DNA of 64,000 bases from Polaromonas sp. (GCF_016185115.1 NZ_JACPOF010000024.1:1-64000); one strand, 5' to 3'; shown: positions 43,907-52,005, counted from the stretch's first letter. The notes: generated by a model not told the origin, from the letters alone. Translations and numbers: made by a program.

Positions 43907-44332
43907 TCATACGGGTCTGAAACGCGGCAGCGTGATGCCACCGCCGGCGTCTTCGCATACCAATTGCACGCGCATGTCAAAGTTCACACTGTCTACAGGC
44001 GCCTTTACCAGGGAACTGATCATGCGCGGACCTTCGTCAAGCTCGACCAGCAACACCGCATAGGGCACGTCCTGCTTGAAGGCCGGGCCTGGTGCGCGGT
44101 GCACCACGCTGAATGAATGCACCTTGCCCAAGCCGCTGGCGGGTCTATGCTCCAGACTCTCTCTGCCACACTGACGGCAAATGGCCTGCTGGTAAAACTG
44201 GATGTGGCCGCAGTCCAGGCAGTGCTGCAGCAATAATCGCCCTTCCTTCAGGCCCTGCCAGTATGCGGCGGTGTCCGCGTCAGGGACGGGAAGAGACTTG
44301 ACGTGGGCATCTGCGGGATCGATACGGTTCAC
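43907..44332 (-). CDS. DUF35 OB-fold protein with zinc ribbon
   Basis: A 141-residue protein: a zinc ribbon with HCLDCGHIQFYQQAICRQCG (CxxC...CxxC, about residues 37-57) and a C-terminal OB fold (VHSFSVVHRAPGPAFKQDVP, VDFD-like VNFDMRVQL). DUF35 partners bind thiolase-fold proteins and are needed by aldolases such as Ltp2 and by SCP-x-type thiolases. Its ATG overlaps the stop of the thiolase-fold gene by 4 nt, so a stable complex is expected. Confidence 0.9.
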   Translation of the reverse strand: MNRIDPADAHVKSLPVPDADTAAYWQGLKEGRLLLQHCLDCGHIQFYQQAICRQCGRESLEHRPASGLGKVHSFSVVHRAPGPAFKQDVPYAVLLVELDEGPRMISSLVKAPVDSVNFDMRVQLVCEDAGGGITLPRFRPV

Positions 44333-45531
44333 AACGTTACCTCCGTTCCGAGAATCGTGGTGGCTTGCGTGGCAAAACCTGCGCCCAAGCTGTGCACCAG
44401 CGCCAGCCGGGCACCGGCGACCTGCCGTTCACCGCACTCACCACGCAGTTGCTGAACGACCTCCAGAAAGTGAAACAGCGACCCAGGCATGCCCGGATGT
44501 GCAAAGGACAGCAGCCCACCATGCGTGTTGCAGGGGATAGTGCCACCATAGGTGATCTGCCCGTCATCTACAAAACGCCCGCCCTCGCCCTTGGGGCAAA
44601 AGCCCAAGTCCTCCAGCATCATGATCACAGTACCGGTAAAGCAGTCGTAAATGCCGGCCACGTCAATGTCCCTTGCAGAGTACCCGGCCATCGCATAGGC
44701 CTTTTGCGCGGACTGCACCGCGCCCGTGGTGGTCAGCGAAGGCATCAGGAAAACATGCTCGTGTGTGTAGCATTCACCCGCGCCCAGGATATAGACCGGC
44801 GGCTTGAGTGTTCCGCTTCGGGCGTGGTCTGCAGACGTGATGACAAAAGCTGCAGCCCCGTCGGAGATCAGCGAGCAATCCAGCTTGTGGTACGGCGTTG
44901 TGACCATGCCGGAGTTCAATACGTCGTCGACCGTAATAGGCGTCGTCATCTGCGCACCCGGTGTGCGGCGTGCGTGCTCGCGGTGTATGACGGCAACCTT
45001 TGCGAACTGTTCGGCGGTCGTGCCGAACTCCTTCATGTGGCGGTGCGCTGTCATCGCGAAAGTGTTGGCTACCGGAATGCCGAAGGGCATTTCGTACTGC
45101 TGGTCACGGCTTTCGGTCATCGCACGCAGGGCGAGGTCTGGCGACAGGCCCGTGAGCAGACTATCGGCGCCGACAACCAGAATATTTCTGGCCAGCCCCC
45201 CGGCTATCGCTGCAGCCGCCACATTGAACATCGTCGCCGCCGTCGCGCCGGACACCTGCAACGTGTTTGAGAACGTTGGCACAATGCCCATGTATTCGCT
45301 GAAGGCCACACTGAAACGGTGAAAGGACGCTGCAAAGGCAGCACTGCACAGCACACCGTCGATATTGCCGCGCACCATGCCCGCATCGGCCAGCGCGGCC
45401 TTTGCCGCCTGTGCGGCCAGCGCCATCACGCTCTTGCCCGGCACCCGCCCCACATCAGAGCGGCCCGCGCCCACGATCGCGGTCTTGCCACGGATGGTGG
45501 AGCCGACCTGCGGAGCTTGTGTCGCTGCCAT
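44329..45531 (-). CDS. Thiolase-fold protein (SCP-x/Ltp2-like) lacking the nucleophilic cysteine
   Basis: A 400-residue nonclassical thiolase. AIVGAGRSDVGRVPGKSVMA, ADAGMVRGNIDGVLCS and the C-terminal NTHGGLLSFAHPGMPGSLF (with the catalytic-type His) match lipid-transfer/SCP-x proteins. At the nucleophile position, where thiolases have Cys followed by [SAG]-[ST]-G, it reads LQVSGATAA, giving Val93. Such a protein cannot form the usual acyl-enzyme. Together with the overlapping DUF35 gene this recalls the retro-aldolase Ltp2-ChsH2(DUF35) of steroid side-chain degradation. It could thus cleave a 3-hydroxyacyl-CoA by aldol chemistry; that is inference. Confidence 0.85.
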   Translation of the reverse strand: MAATQAPQVGSTIRGKTAIVGAGRSDVGRVPGKSVMALAAQAAKAALADAGMVRGNIDGVLCSAAFAASFHRFSVAFSEYMGIVPTFSNTLQVSGATAATMFNVAAAAIAGGLARNILVVGADSLLTGLSPDLALRAMTESRDQQYEMPFGIPVANTFAMTAHRHMKEFGTTAEQFAKVAVIHREHARRTPGAQMTTPITVDDVLNSGMVTTPYHKLDCSLISDGAAAFVITSADHARSGTLKPPVYILGAGECYTHEHVFLMPSLTTTGAVQSAQKAYAMAGYSARDIDVAGIYDCFTGTVIMMLEDLGFCPKGEGGRFVDDGQITYGGTIPCNTHGGLLSFAHPGMPGSLFHFLEVVQQLRGECGERQVAGARLALVHSLGAGFATQATTILGTEVTL

Positions 45532-45541
45532 GGCCTGAGTT

Positions 45542-46513
45542 CTATTCGGCAGCGATGCGCGCAGCTTTGACCACGTTGCCGACCTTCACCATCTCGGCAC
45601 GCTGCAAGGCGGTGAAAGCCTCGGGACCGGTCGGACGCGGGTCGGAGCCCAGCGCGCGCATCTTTTTCAGCACTTCCGGATCCTTGAGGCTAGCGAGGAT
45701 TTCATCAGACAAGCGAGTGGCAATCTCCTTGGGCAAACCGGCAGGCGCCCAGAAGCCTATCCATGCGGTGTAGTCCATACCGGGAAAACCTGCTTCAGCG
45801 ACGGTTTCAAGATCAGGTGCCAGTCCGGAACGTTTGGCACCCGTCAGCGCGAGAGCCCGCACACGGCCCGTGCTCATATTGCCCTGGCTGCTGGCCAGGG
45901 GTTCGCACAGGACATCGAGTTGGCCTCCCATGATGTCGGTGAGGGCCTGCGGTGATGCCTTGTAAGGCACCTTGACGAGATCGACGCCGGCGATGGACTT
46001 GAGCAGTTCGGTGCACAGCAGCGCCGAACTGGTACCAGAGCCGTAGTTGAGCTTGCCGGGCGCAGCCTTGGCCGCAGCCACCAGGTCGCCGACGCTTTTG
46101 TACGGAGAGTTGGCCGGCACCAACAGAACAAATGGGGTGTCGACGACCAGCGCCAACGGTGTGAAGTCCTTGAGCGGATCGACCGGATGGCTTTTATACA
46201 GGTGCACATTGGCAGCCATGGTGGTGTTGGTGCCAATCATGAGCGTGTAGCCGTCGGCTTTGGCCTTGGATGCGACGGTGACCCCCAGCATGCCACCGGC
46301 ACCGGCGCGGTTTTCAACCACCACCGACTGGCCGAGGCGCTCGGTCAGCCATTGCGCGATTACCCGCGCAACACCGTCCGTGACGCCACCGGCGCCCGCC
46401 GGCACGATCATCGATATGGGCTTCGCAGCGGGCCACGCCTGGCTGTGCGCAGGGTTCCAGGCCAGCGCAGCAAGCCCGAGGAAAACGCATCCGATTTGTC
46501 TCAATGTTTTCAT
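45542..46513 (-). CDS. Bug/TctC-family periplasmic binding protein
   Basis: A 323-residue tripartite tricarboxylate transporter-type receptor. Signal peptide MKTLRQIGCVFLGLAALAWN, then the family blocks PISMIVPAGAGGVTDGVAR, VVVENRAGAGGMLGVTVASK, and a C-terminal AGLPKEIATRLSDEI region. Bug proteins bind carboxylates. No TctA/TctB permease is present, a common state in Comamonadaceae, which carry many solitary Bugs. Embedded in the catabolic operon, it probably recognises the pathway substrate. Confidence 0.9.
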   Translation of the reverse strand: MKTLRQIGCVFLGLAALAWNPAHSQAWPAAKPISMIVPAGAGGVTDGVARVIAQWLTERLGQSVVVENRAGAGGMLGVTVASKAKADGYTLMIGTNTTMAANVHLYKSHPVDPLKDFTPLALVVDTPFVLLVPANSPYKSVGDLVAAAKAAPGKLNYGSGTSSALLCTELLKSIAGVDLVKVPYKASPQALTDIMGGQLDVLCEPLASSQGNMSTGRVRALALTGAKRSGLAPDLETVAEAGFPGMDYTAWIGFWAPAGLPKEIATRLSDEILASLKDPEVLKKMRALGSDPRPTGPEAFTALQRAEMVKVGNVVKAARIAAE

Positions 46514-46590
46514 GGTGTTCTTTCGGCTGAATGAAGAAGGGATGTATCGTTGACAGGGGAAACGGTAGCGACACGGCAGGGCCAGGCCGG

Positions 46591-47838
46591 TCAGGGCGGC
46601 TGCGCCTGTGTCCAGGCGCGTACCGCTTCATGGTCGTCGCCGAGGATGCGGCCCAGTACCTCGCTGGTGTGCTCACCCAGGGTGGGCGGGCCATTGCGGT
46701 AAGTGACGGGCGTGGCTGAAAAACGTATCGGATTGGCCACCGACGGAACGCTGCCGGCGCTGCGGTGCGGCAACGCCATCTGTATACCGCGGGCCTTGAC
46801 CTGGGGGTCGGCAAAGACGCGGTCTATGGTGTTGATGGGCCCACAGGGCACATCAACCGCCTCCATCACCGCTACCCATTCGTCGATGCTGCGGGTGGCC
46901 GTGATAGCCTCCAGTACCGGTAGCAACGCAGCCGAGTTTTCAAGCCGCAGGGCAACGGTGCGAAAGCGCGGGTCTTCTGCCATGTCGGGCCTGCCCATGG
47001 CCTGAGCCATGCGGCGAAACTGCCCGTCGTTGCCAATCGCCAGGATCAGGTGGCCGTCGGATGCGGGAAAGCTCTGGTAGGGCGCAATGTTCGGGTGGCC
47101 GTTGCCGGTTCGCCCGGGCGCCACGCCCGTCGTCAGGTAATTCATCGCCTGGTTGGCAAGCACGGCCACCTGCACGTCAAGCAGGCCGATGTCTATCTGC
47201 TGGCCGCCGCCGCCACTGTCGCGGTGACGCAGTGCCGACACGATGGCCAGCGCCGCATACATGCCGGACATGATGTCGGCGAGCGCAACCCCGGCCTTTT
47301 GCGGCCCGCCGCCGGGCTGGCCGTCACGCTCACCGGTGACACTCATCAGGCCGCCCATGCCCTGTATCAGAAAGTCGTAGCCGGCTCGTTTACGGTAGGG
47401 GCCGGTCTGGCCAAAGCCTGTGATCGAGCAGTACACGAGGCCCGGCAGCTCGGCCTTCAGTGATTCATAGTCGAGCCCGTACTTCTTCAGGCCCCCGACC
47501 TTGAAGTTTTCCACCAGCACATCACACTTTGCCGCAAGCGCGCGCACCAGCTGCTGGCCTTGCGGCGTGGCGATATCTATCGCGACCGATTGTTTTCCCC
47601 GATTGCAGGCAAGGAAGTAGGCGGCGTCCGTGTCCCTGCCCGAGTCCTTGTCACGGATAAACGGTGGCCCCATGCGGCGCGTGTCGTCGCCGCTGCCAGG
47701 CTGCTCGATCTTGATGATCTCGGCGCCCATGTCGGCCAGCGCCTGGGTGGCCCAGGGCCCGGCCAGGACACGGGACAGGTCGAGCACCCGCACGCCAGCC
47801 AGCGGACCGGTGAAAGCGGTCGTTGCGGCAGCAGGCAT
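46591..47838 (-). CDS. CaiB/BaiF-type CoA-transferase
   Basis: A 415-residue class III CoA-transferase: GVRVLDLSRVLAGPWATQAL, DMGAEIIKIEQPGSGDDTRR, NRGKQSVAID, ENFKVGGLKKYGLDYESL, ITGFGQTGPYRKRAGYDFL and the catalytic Asp in GVALADIMSGMYA. It swaps CoA between succinyl-CoA or another donor and a carboxylate. Operon neighbours include an AMP-forming ligase, so the pathway has two activation routes or two substrates. Stop and start of the adjacent dehydrogenase gene share a base. Confidence 0.92.
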   Translation of the reverse strand: MPAAATTAFTGPLAGVRVLDLSRVLAGPWATQALADMGAEIIKIEQPGSGDDTRRMGPPFIRDKDSGRDTDAAYFLACNRGKQSVAIDIATPQGQQLVRALAAKCDVLVENFKVGGLKKYGLDYESLKAELPGLVYCSITGFGQTGPYRKRAGYDFLIQGMGGLMSVTGERDGQPGGGPQKAGVALADIMSGMYAALAIVSALRHRDSGGGGQQIDIGLLDVQVAVLANQAMNYLTTGVAPGRTGNGHPNIAPYQSFPASDGHLILAIGNDGQFRRMAQAMGRPDMAEDPRFRTVALRLENSAALLPVLEAITATRSIDEWVAVMEAVDVPCGPINTIDRVFADPQVKARGIQMALPHRSAGSVPSVANPIRFSATPVTYRNGPPTLGEHTSEVLGRILGDDHEAVRAWTQAQPP

Positions 47839-48977
47839 CAGATACCCATGGCCTTGGAAATGATGGTGCGCTGTATCTGCGAGGTGCCCCCGCCTATCGT
47901 GGCCTGCATGCCTTCACGGAAGTAACGCTCCATGTGTGACTCGGGCAGCATGCTGTGGCCACCCAGAATCTGCATGCCCTGGCGGGTCACCGTCTGCAGG
48001 GTTTCAGAGGCCAGCAGCTTGGCCATGCTGACTTCCCGTGTACAAGGCTCATGGCGCGAGGCCATGTCGGCGCCGCGGTACACCATCAGGCGCGCCGCAT
48101 CTACGGCGGTTTGCATGTCGGCCAGCATGTGACGTATCGACTGGAACTCGAAGATGGGCCGGTCGAACTGGATACGTTCGTGCGCATAACGCAGCGCATC
48201 GCTGACGGCCTGCTGGGCGTTGCCCACATAGGCAGCGGCAACGGCAATGCGCTCCAGCTCAAGATGGTCGGTGATGATCTTCCAGCCACCGCCCGCTTCG
48301 CCAAGAATATTTCCCGCCGGCACCACGGCTCCATCGAGAAAAATTTCGGTCGTGCCCGTTGCGCGCCTTGCCATCGTGGGCAACTTGCGGATGTCGACCT
48401 TGGGTGTGTCATTGGGCACCAGCAGCACTGACAACCCCTTGTGTTTGGCAGCTGCTGCGTCGGTGCGTACAAGCATGGCGATGACGGCATTTTTGGCTGC
48501 CGCACCCGAACACCAGAGCTTCTGCCCGGTGATGGCCCAGCCATCGTCACGCAGTTCGGCACGCGTGCGGGTACTGGCAGCATCAGATCCGGCAGAAGGC
48601 TCGGAGATGGAAATTGAAAAACGGATCTCGCCGCGCATGTAGGCAGGCAGGTATTTTTCCTGCTGCGCCTTCGTTCCAAACTTGACGATATTCATGGCGG
48701 TAAAGGTCGACACCATGAAAGCTGTTGCAAAGTCAAAGCCGTAGCGCGCCAGACCTTCACACATCAGTGCGTACTCAAAAATCGAGCCGCCATCACCGCC
48801 CTGGTCTTCCGGGATCAGGAGCTTGAGCCAGCCCGCTTTGGCCACTTTCTCATAAGCTTCATAGGGATACTCACGGGCGGTGTCGCAGCGCAGCACATAG
48901 TCGGCCCCGATTTCCTTTTCCATGAAACGGGCAACCGTTTCCTGCCAGTACTGCTGCTCTTCGCTCAGGAAGTTCAT
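47838..48977 (-). CDS. Acyl-CoA dehydrogenase with relocated catalytic glutamate
   Basis: A 379-residue FAD acyl-CoA dehydrogenase. FSISISEPSAGSDAASTRTR and WCSGAAAKNAVIAML are flavin-binding blocks; the C-terminus is GMQATIGGGTSQIQRTII. The usual catalytic Glu in the YEGTSEI-type loop is Gly here, but LELERIAVAAAYVG has E242 at the isovaleryl-CoA dehydrogenase position (Glu254), so the enzyme is likely active and prefers branched or long acyl chains. Overlaps MaoC upstream by 4 nt and CaiB downstream by one base. Confidence 0.9.
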   Translation of the reverse strand: MNFLSEEQQYWQETVARFMEKEIGADYVLRCDTAREYPYEAYEKVAKAGWLKLLIPEDQGGDGGSIFEYALMCEGLARYGFDFATAFMVSTFTAMNIVKFGTKAQQEKYLPAYMRGEIRFSISISEPSAGSDAASTRTRAELRDDGWAITGQKLWCSGAAAKNAVIAMLVRTDAAAAKHKGLSVLLVPNDTPKVDIRKLPTMARRATGTTEIFLDGAVVPAGNILGEAGGGWKIITDHLELERIAVAAAYVGNAQQAVSDALRYAHERIQFDRPIFEFQSIRHMLADMQTAVDAARLMVYRGADMASRHEPCTREVSMAKLLASETLQTVTRQGMQILGGHSMLPESHMERYFREGMQATIGGGTSQIQRTIISKAMGI

Positions 48978-49456
48978 GCTGGCACTCCGGTAAATGCACC
49001 GGTCACGGGGATGGAGCCCGGCACGCGTTCCCGATGCACAAGCACGCTGAAGTCGCAGCTCATCACCACGTCACCGTGCTGGTTCACCGCCTTGAGCAAC
49101 GCCGTCGCAACGCCGTGTTTGTCGCCCTTGTCACGCAAGCCCGTGATCTCCGCCTCTGAGTGAAGCGTGTCGCCGATAAAGGTCGGTTTGAGGAACCGCA
49201 GGTTGTTGACGCCGTAGAAGGCTTCGATGATGCCGCCGTCATAGCCGAACAGGGCATTGCTGATAACGAACACAAGCCCGCCCTGCACCACGCGCTGGCC
49301 GAACTTGCTCTTTTTGGAGAACTCGGCGTCGGCATGAATATCCAGCCAGTTGCCGGTCAGGCTGCAGAAATTAACCACGTCGGTCTCGGTGATCGTGCGC
49401 CCTCTTGAGCGGGTGCGCTGTCCCAGCGCGAGTTCATTGAATGGCAGGTTAAACAT
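48974..49456 (-). CDS. MaoC-like hot-dog dehydratase
   Basis: A 160-residue hot-dog-fold protein. GRTITETDVVNFCSLTGNWL and the hydratase motif DIHADAEFSKKSKFGQRVVQ with the catalytic Asp-His region are MaoC hallmarks; GGLVFVISNALFGYDGG follows. It would hydrate a 2-enoyl-CoA. ATG 49456 begins MFNLPFNEL; the frame is open to 49498 without support. It is the first gene of the operon, facing the IclR genes across an AT-rich control region. Confidence 0.9.
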   Translation of the reverse strand: MFNLPFNELALGQRTRSRGRTITETDVVNFCSLTGNWLDIHADAEFSKKSKFGQRVVQGGLVFVISNALFGYDGGIIEAFYGVNNLRFLKPTFIGDTLHSEAEITGLRDKGDKHGVATALLKAVNQHGDVVMSCDFSVLVHRERVPGSIPVTGAFTGVPA

Positions 49457-49520
49457 GTCTGTGAACACTCCAAAAAAACACTGAAATCCGTCCTGCATCC
49501 TAGGCTTTTATTCCGTTTTG

Positions 49521-49690
49521 TAAACATAAATTTCATTTAATAGCGCCGTAAGTTCGAATTTATCAACGCCGAAATTTTGAAACTCAACGAAATTTCACAA
49601 GTGAAAACTTGCTCTCGTGCTAGCATGAGCCGTACTACTGCTGCCAAATTTCTAATTTCATTTCTTTTTATTTTTTCTAATTTCGTTTTA
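49521..49690. promoter_or_regulatory. AT-rich divergent control region with repeated AAATTTC boxes
   Basis: Between the MaoC start (49456) and the first iclR start (49718) the sequence is markedly AT-rich. AAATTTC or close variants occur at 49528-49534, 49571-49578 (GAAATTTT), 49589-49596 (GAAATTTC, a perfect 8-bp palindrome), 49646-49652, 49654-49659 (AATTTC) and 49679-49684 (AATTTC). IclR-family operators are short AT-rich palindromes, so these are candidate sites for one or both regulators and would control both directions. Confidence 0.55.
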
Positions 49691-49717
49691 AATTAACACA
49701 TACTGGGACTTACCCCA

Positions 49718-50548
49718 ATGCGCGCTGCAAACCCTGAAATTGACCGTAAAAACAATGCCGCAGGCGCCGATGCGGTACGGGTGTTGTCGCGCGGTCTGGC
49801 CTTGCTGAAAGCGTTCTGCCCGCGCAATGCGCCACTTACCAACAGCGAGCTCGCCGAATCCACGGGTCTGCCCAAACCTACGGTTTCCCGCATCACAGCC
49901 ACACTCATGCGGCTTGGCTACCTAGACTATCTGCCCGAAAAAACCCAGTACCAGTTGGGTACCGGCGCACTCGGTCTTGGCTTCGGGACGCTGTCGACAT
50001 TGGACGTGCGTCTGCGCGCACGCGAACGCATGCAGCTTTTTGCAGACCAGGAAGACCTGATGGTCGTGCTGTCGGTGCGCGACGCCATGGTCATGGTCTG
50101 CCAAGTGCTCTGCCGTGGGCGGGGCGCGCTCACAGTCCGACTCGAAGTTGGCTCGCGCGTCGCACTGCCCTACTCCGCCATGGGCCGTGCATGGGCAGCA
50201 TCGCTCGAGCCCCCGGTGCGGGCGGCGGTACTTGAAGAGATCAACCAGCATTACCCGAGGCAGAACTTCTTCGCAGACATGGAGGAGGCTGCGGCCCAGA
50301 TTCGCCAGTCAGGTTTTTGCATGACGATCAGCGAGCTGGAACCTGATCTGCTGGGCGTCGCCACCATTGTCAAACTCCCGCGTGCGCAAGGCCTATATGT
50401 GCTGGGTATTGCGGTGCCTGCTTTCCGATATCCGCGCGAACGCTGTGAAACGGAGCTTGGTCCAAAGTTGATGGCATTGCGGCAGCAGCTTGAGGATGAC
50501 GCCTCGCAGCCGGCCGCATTGGCAACAACGTCCGGGAATACCGCCTGA
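49718..50548 (+). CDS. IclR-family transcriptional regulator (first of a tandem pair)
   Basis: A 276-residue IclR regulator: winged helix (about 20-85; VRVLSRGLALLKAFCPRNAP, LTNSELAESTGLPKPTVSRI) and effector domain (95-260; VMVCQVLCRGRGALTVRLEV and GRAWAASLEPPVRAAVLEEI). Its stop shares the base A of the next ATG, so two IclR proteins are made from one message. It is divergent from the eight-gene catabolic operon, the probable target. Effector unknown. Confidence 0.92.
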   Translation: MRAANPEIDRKNNAAGADAVRVLSRGLALLKAFCPRNAPLTNSELAESTGLPKPTVSRITATLMRLGYLDYLPEKTQYQLGTGALGLGFGTLSTLDVRLRARERMQLFADQEDLMVVLSVRDAMVMVCQVLCRGRGALTVRLEVGSRVALPYSAMGRAWAASLEPPVRAAVLEEINQHYPRQNFFADMEEAAAQIRQSGFCMTISELEPDLLGVATIVKLPRAQGLYVLGIAVPAFRYPRERCETELGPKLMALRQQLEDDASQPAALATTSGNTA

Positions 50549-51351
50549 TGCGCCGCCGCACCAGTCCCGCCGCTACGCGTCCCGCCCCGGCTGCCGCAGT
50601 TGACTCACTGCAGCGCGGGCTGGAGGCGCTGCGCTGTTTCCGCCCCAGCGAAGACATCCTGGGCGCAGGAGAACTCGCCTCCAGACTTGATTTGCCGCGC
50701 AACACCACGCTGCGCCTGCTGCAGACACTGGAGATGCATGGTTTTTTGCGCCGGGTGCAGGGCACTGACGACTTCAGCCTCGATGTCGAGTGCCTGTTTG
50801 TGGGCCAGGCCTTTCTAGGGAGCTCACAGCTTGTGCGCAGGTCAGGTTCGGTACTGCAGACCATTGCCGACCGCTTCAAGGTGCACGCGCTGCTTTGCGT
50901 TTCCGAGCGAGAGGACATGCTTGTGCTGCAACACGCTGCGGGCAGTTTGGCCAGCCCATTGCCCCTGGGTGCGGGCCTGTCGCTGCCTGTCGCCACAACC
51001 GCATTGGGTTGCGCCTGGCTCTGGACCCAGCAGCCCGCAGTACAGGGCGAGTGGCTAGCGCGGCTGCGTCAGCACGCGCCGGCAGCTGGGGGCAGTTCAC
51101 AGGCAGCCAAAATCTACCAAGCCTTTCACGACATTGAAAAAGGCGGCATCTGCTTCTCACAGGATGACTGGCGTAGAGGCGTGGCCATGATTGCCACACC
51201 GCTGATCATGCGCGACGGTTCAGCGGCGTCGATTGGTTTCACGATTTCTGGCGCAGCACCCGCACAGGCAGCCTTCTCTCCAGAATGCTGCGCGGCCTTG
51301 CGCGAGGCGGCCGATGAGATCCGTGATGCGATGCAACGAACGCGACGCTGA
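50548..51351 (+). CDS. IclR-family transcriptional regulator (second of a tandem pair)
   Basis: A 267-residue IclR regulator: DSLQRGLEALRCFRPSEDIL, ELASRLDLPRNTTLRLLQTL and LRRVQGTDDFSLD make the winged helix; the effector domain ends AALREAADEIRDAMQRTRR. Only modestly similar to its upstream neighbour, so the pair is not a recent tandem duplication. Co-translation through a one-base overlap suggests a heterodimer or two effectors for one pathway. A GC hairpin or T-run was not seen directly after it. Confidence 0.92.
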   Translation: MRRRTSPAATRPAPAAAVDSLQRGLEALRCFRPSEDILGAGELASRLDLPRNTTLRLLQTLEMHGFLRRVQGTDDFSLDVECLFVGQAFLGSSQLVRRSGSVLQTIADRFKVHALLCVSEREDMLVLQHAAGSLASPLPLGAGLSLPVATTALGCAWLWTQQPAVQGEWLARLRQHAPAAGGSSQAAKIYQAFHDIEKGGICFSQDDWRRGVAMIATPLIMRDGSAASIGFTISGAAPAQAAFSPECCAALREAADEIRDAMQRTRR

Positions 51352-51404
51352 CGTTTTCCAAAGGAGGCGGCCAGACTCGGCAAGCGACGCCAACCACCCG
51401 CAAC

Positions 51405-51545
51405 TCAACCCAGCCACTGATACGGCCAGCGATTCATCACCGCCCCGCCAATCACCAGCAAGGCAAACAAAATCAGCGCCAGCAACAGCGGCTTGATACC
51501 GGCCTTGCGGATCGCCGACAACACCGCCATCGCGAAACTGAGCCA
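51405..51545 (-). pseudogene. C-terminal remnant of a YeiH-like sulfate exporter family protein
   Basis: On the minus strand an open stretch from 51545 to TGA at 51405-51407 encodes WLSFAMAVLSAIRKAGIKPL followed by LLALILFALLVIGGAVMNRW. A basic RKAGIKPLLLALILF followed by a single helix and a short tail is what I recall for the C-terminus of the UPF0324/YeiH putative exporter family. An in-frame TAG at 51546-51548 and absence of the other helices mark it as a fragment, unless ATG 51530 starts a genuine 41-residue membrane peptide. Confidence 0.4.
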
Positions 51546-51585
51546 CTATCGCGCCGGTCTGCGGTCAAACCAACCGGTCAGGCAC

Positions 51586-51609
51586 AAAAAAAAGCGCCTC
51601 AAAGGCGCT
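51586..51609 (-). terminator. Rho-independent terminator, minus strand
   Basis: Read on the minus strand: AGCGCCT, loop TTG, AGGCGCT, then eight T residues. It lies 43 bp beyond the stop of the small gene at 51652-51813 and is properly oriented for it. Confidence 0.88.
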
Positions 51610-51651
51610 CTTCTAATGACTGCAGCCCGCAGGCCGCATCAGCAAACCGGC

Positions 51652-51813
51652 TCAACCCTGATGGGGGCGCTTGCCTGGGTTCTTCTTGCTGCGGGTGTGT
51701 GAACCGCGCTCAAGGCTGATCTTCTGGCCGCGGCCGGTGGTGATGGTGTAGCCCTTTGGAGGGACTGGTTTCGGGGCGCAGATGTCGGCCTCGACTCGAA
51801 TTTTCTTGGACAT
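51652..51813 (-). CDS. Small basic protein, 53 residues, unknown function
   Basis: ATG at 51813 has a GGAG ribosome site (CGGAGTCCTCC directly before the ATG) and the frame encodes MSKKIRVEADICAPKPVPPK, GYTITTGRGQKISLERGSHT, RSKKNPGKRPHQG and TGA. It is strongly basic and proline-rich with no membrane segment. A perfect intrinsic terminator lies 43 bp downstream, so the unit ribosome site-frame-terminator is complete. I do not recognise the family; RNA or nucleic-acid binding would suit its charge, but this is guesswork. Confidence 0.65.
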   Translation of the reverse strand: MSKKIRVEADICAPKPVPPKGYTITTGRGQKISLERGSHTRSKKNPGKRPHQG

Positions 51814-51922
51814 GGAGGACTCCGTATAAAAGGGCTAACCGGGGATTTTAAGCTATTACCTGTAAAGGAGCCAAAGGCATCCTCAGACGGGGGGGCAAAA
51901 CCCAGCTAGCGGCTATAAGCCA

Positions 51923-52003
51923 GCCGCAGAACCGGCTTCGCCGGGCTGCAGGCGACGGCCCCCTCGGGGGGCAGGAAGCTACACGAAGTGAGCGACCGTG
52001 GGG
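51923..52003. repeat. Dispersed GC-rich intergenic repeat, family 1, copy c (inverted)
   Basis: GCAGAACCGGCTTCGCCGGGC, then CTGCAGGCGACGGCCCCCTCG and a CACGAAGTG stem. It is the reverse orientation of the copies at 23105, 25217, 58083 and 61187 and abuts the stop codon of the Bug gene at 52006. Bases 51814-51922 hold nothing that I can identify besides the small gene's upstream region. Confidence 0.75.
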
Positions 52004-52005
52004 GC

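Noticed and set aside
41651..44116. Long plus-strand open frame (821 codons) opposite the CoA ligase, crotonase and DUF35 genes
   Set aside because: It spans three real minus-strand genes and their boundaries, its translation is rich in His, Arg and Gln without domains, and it results from GC-rich codon bias on the opposite strand.
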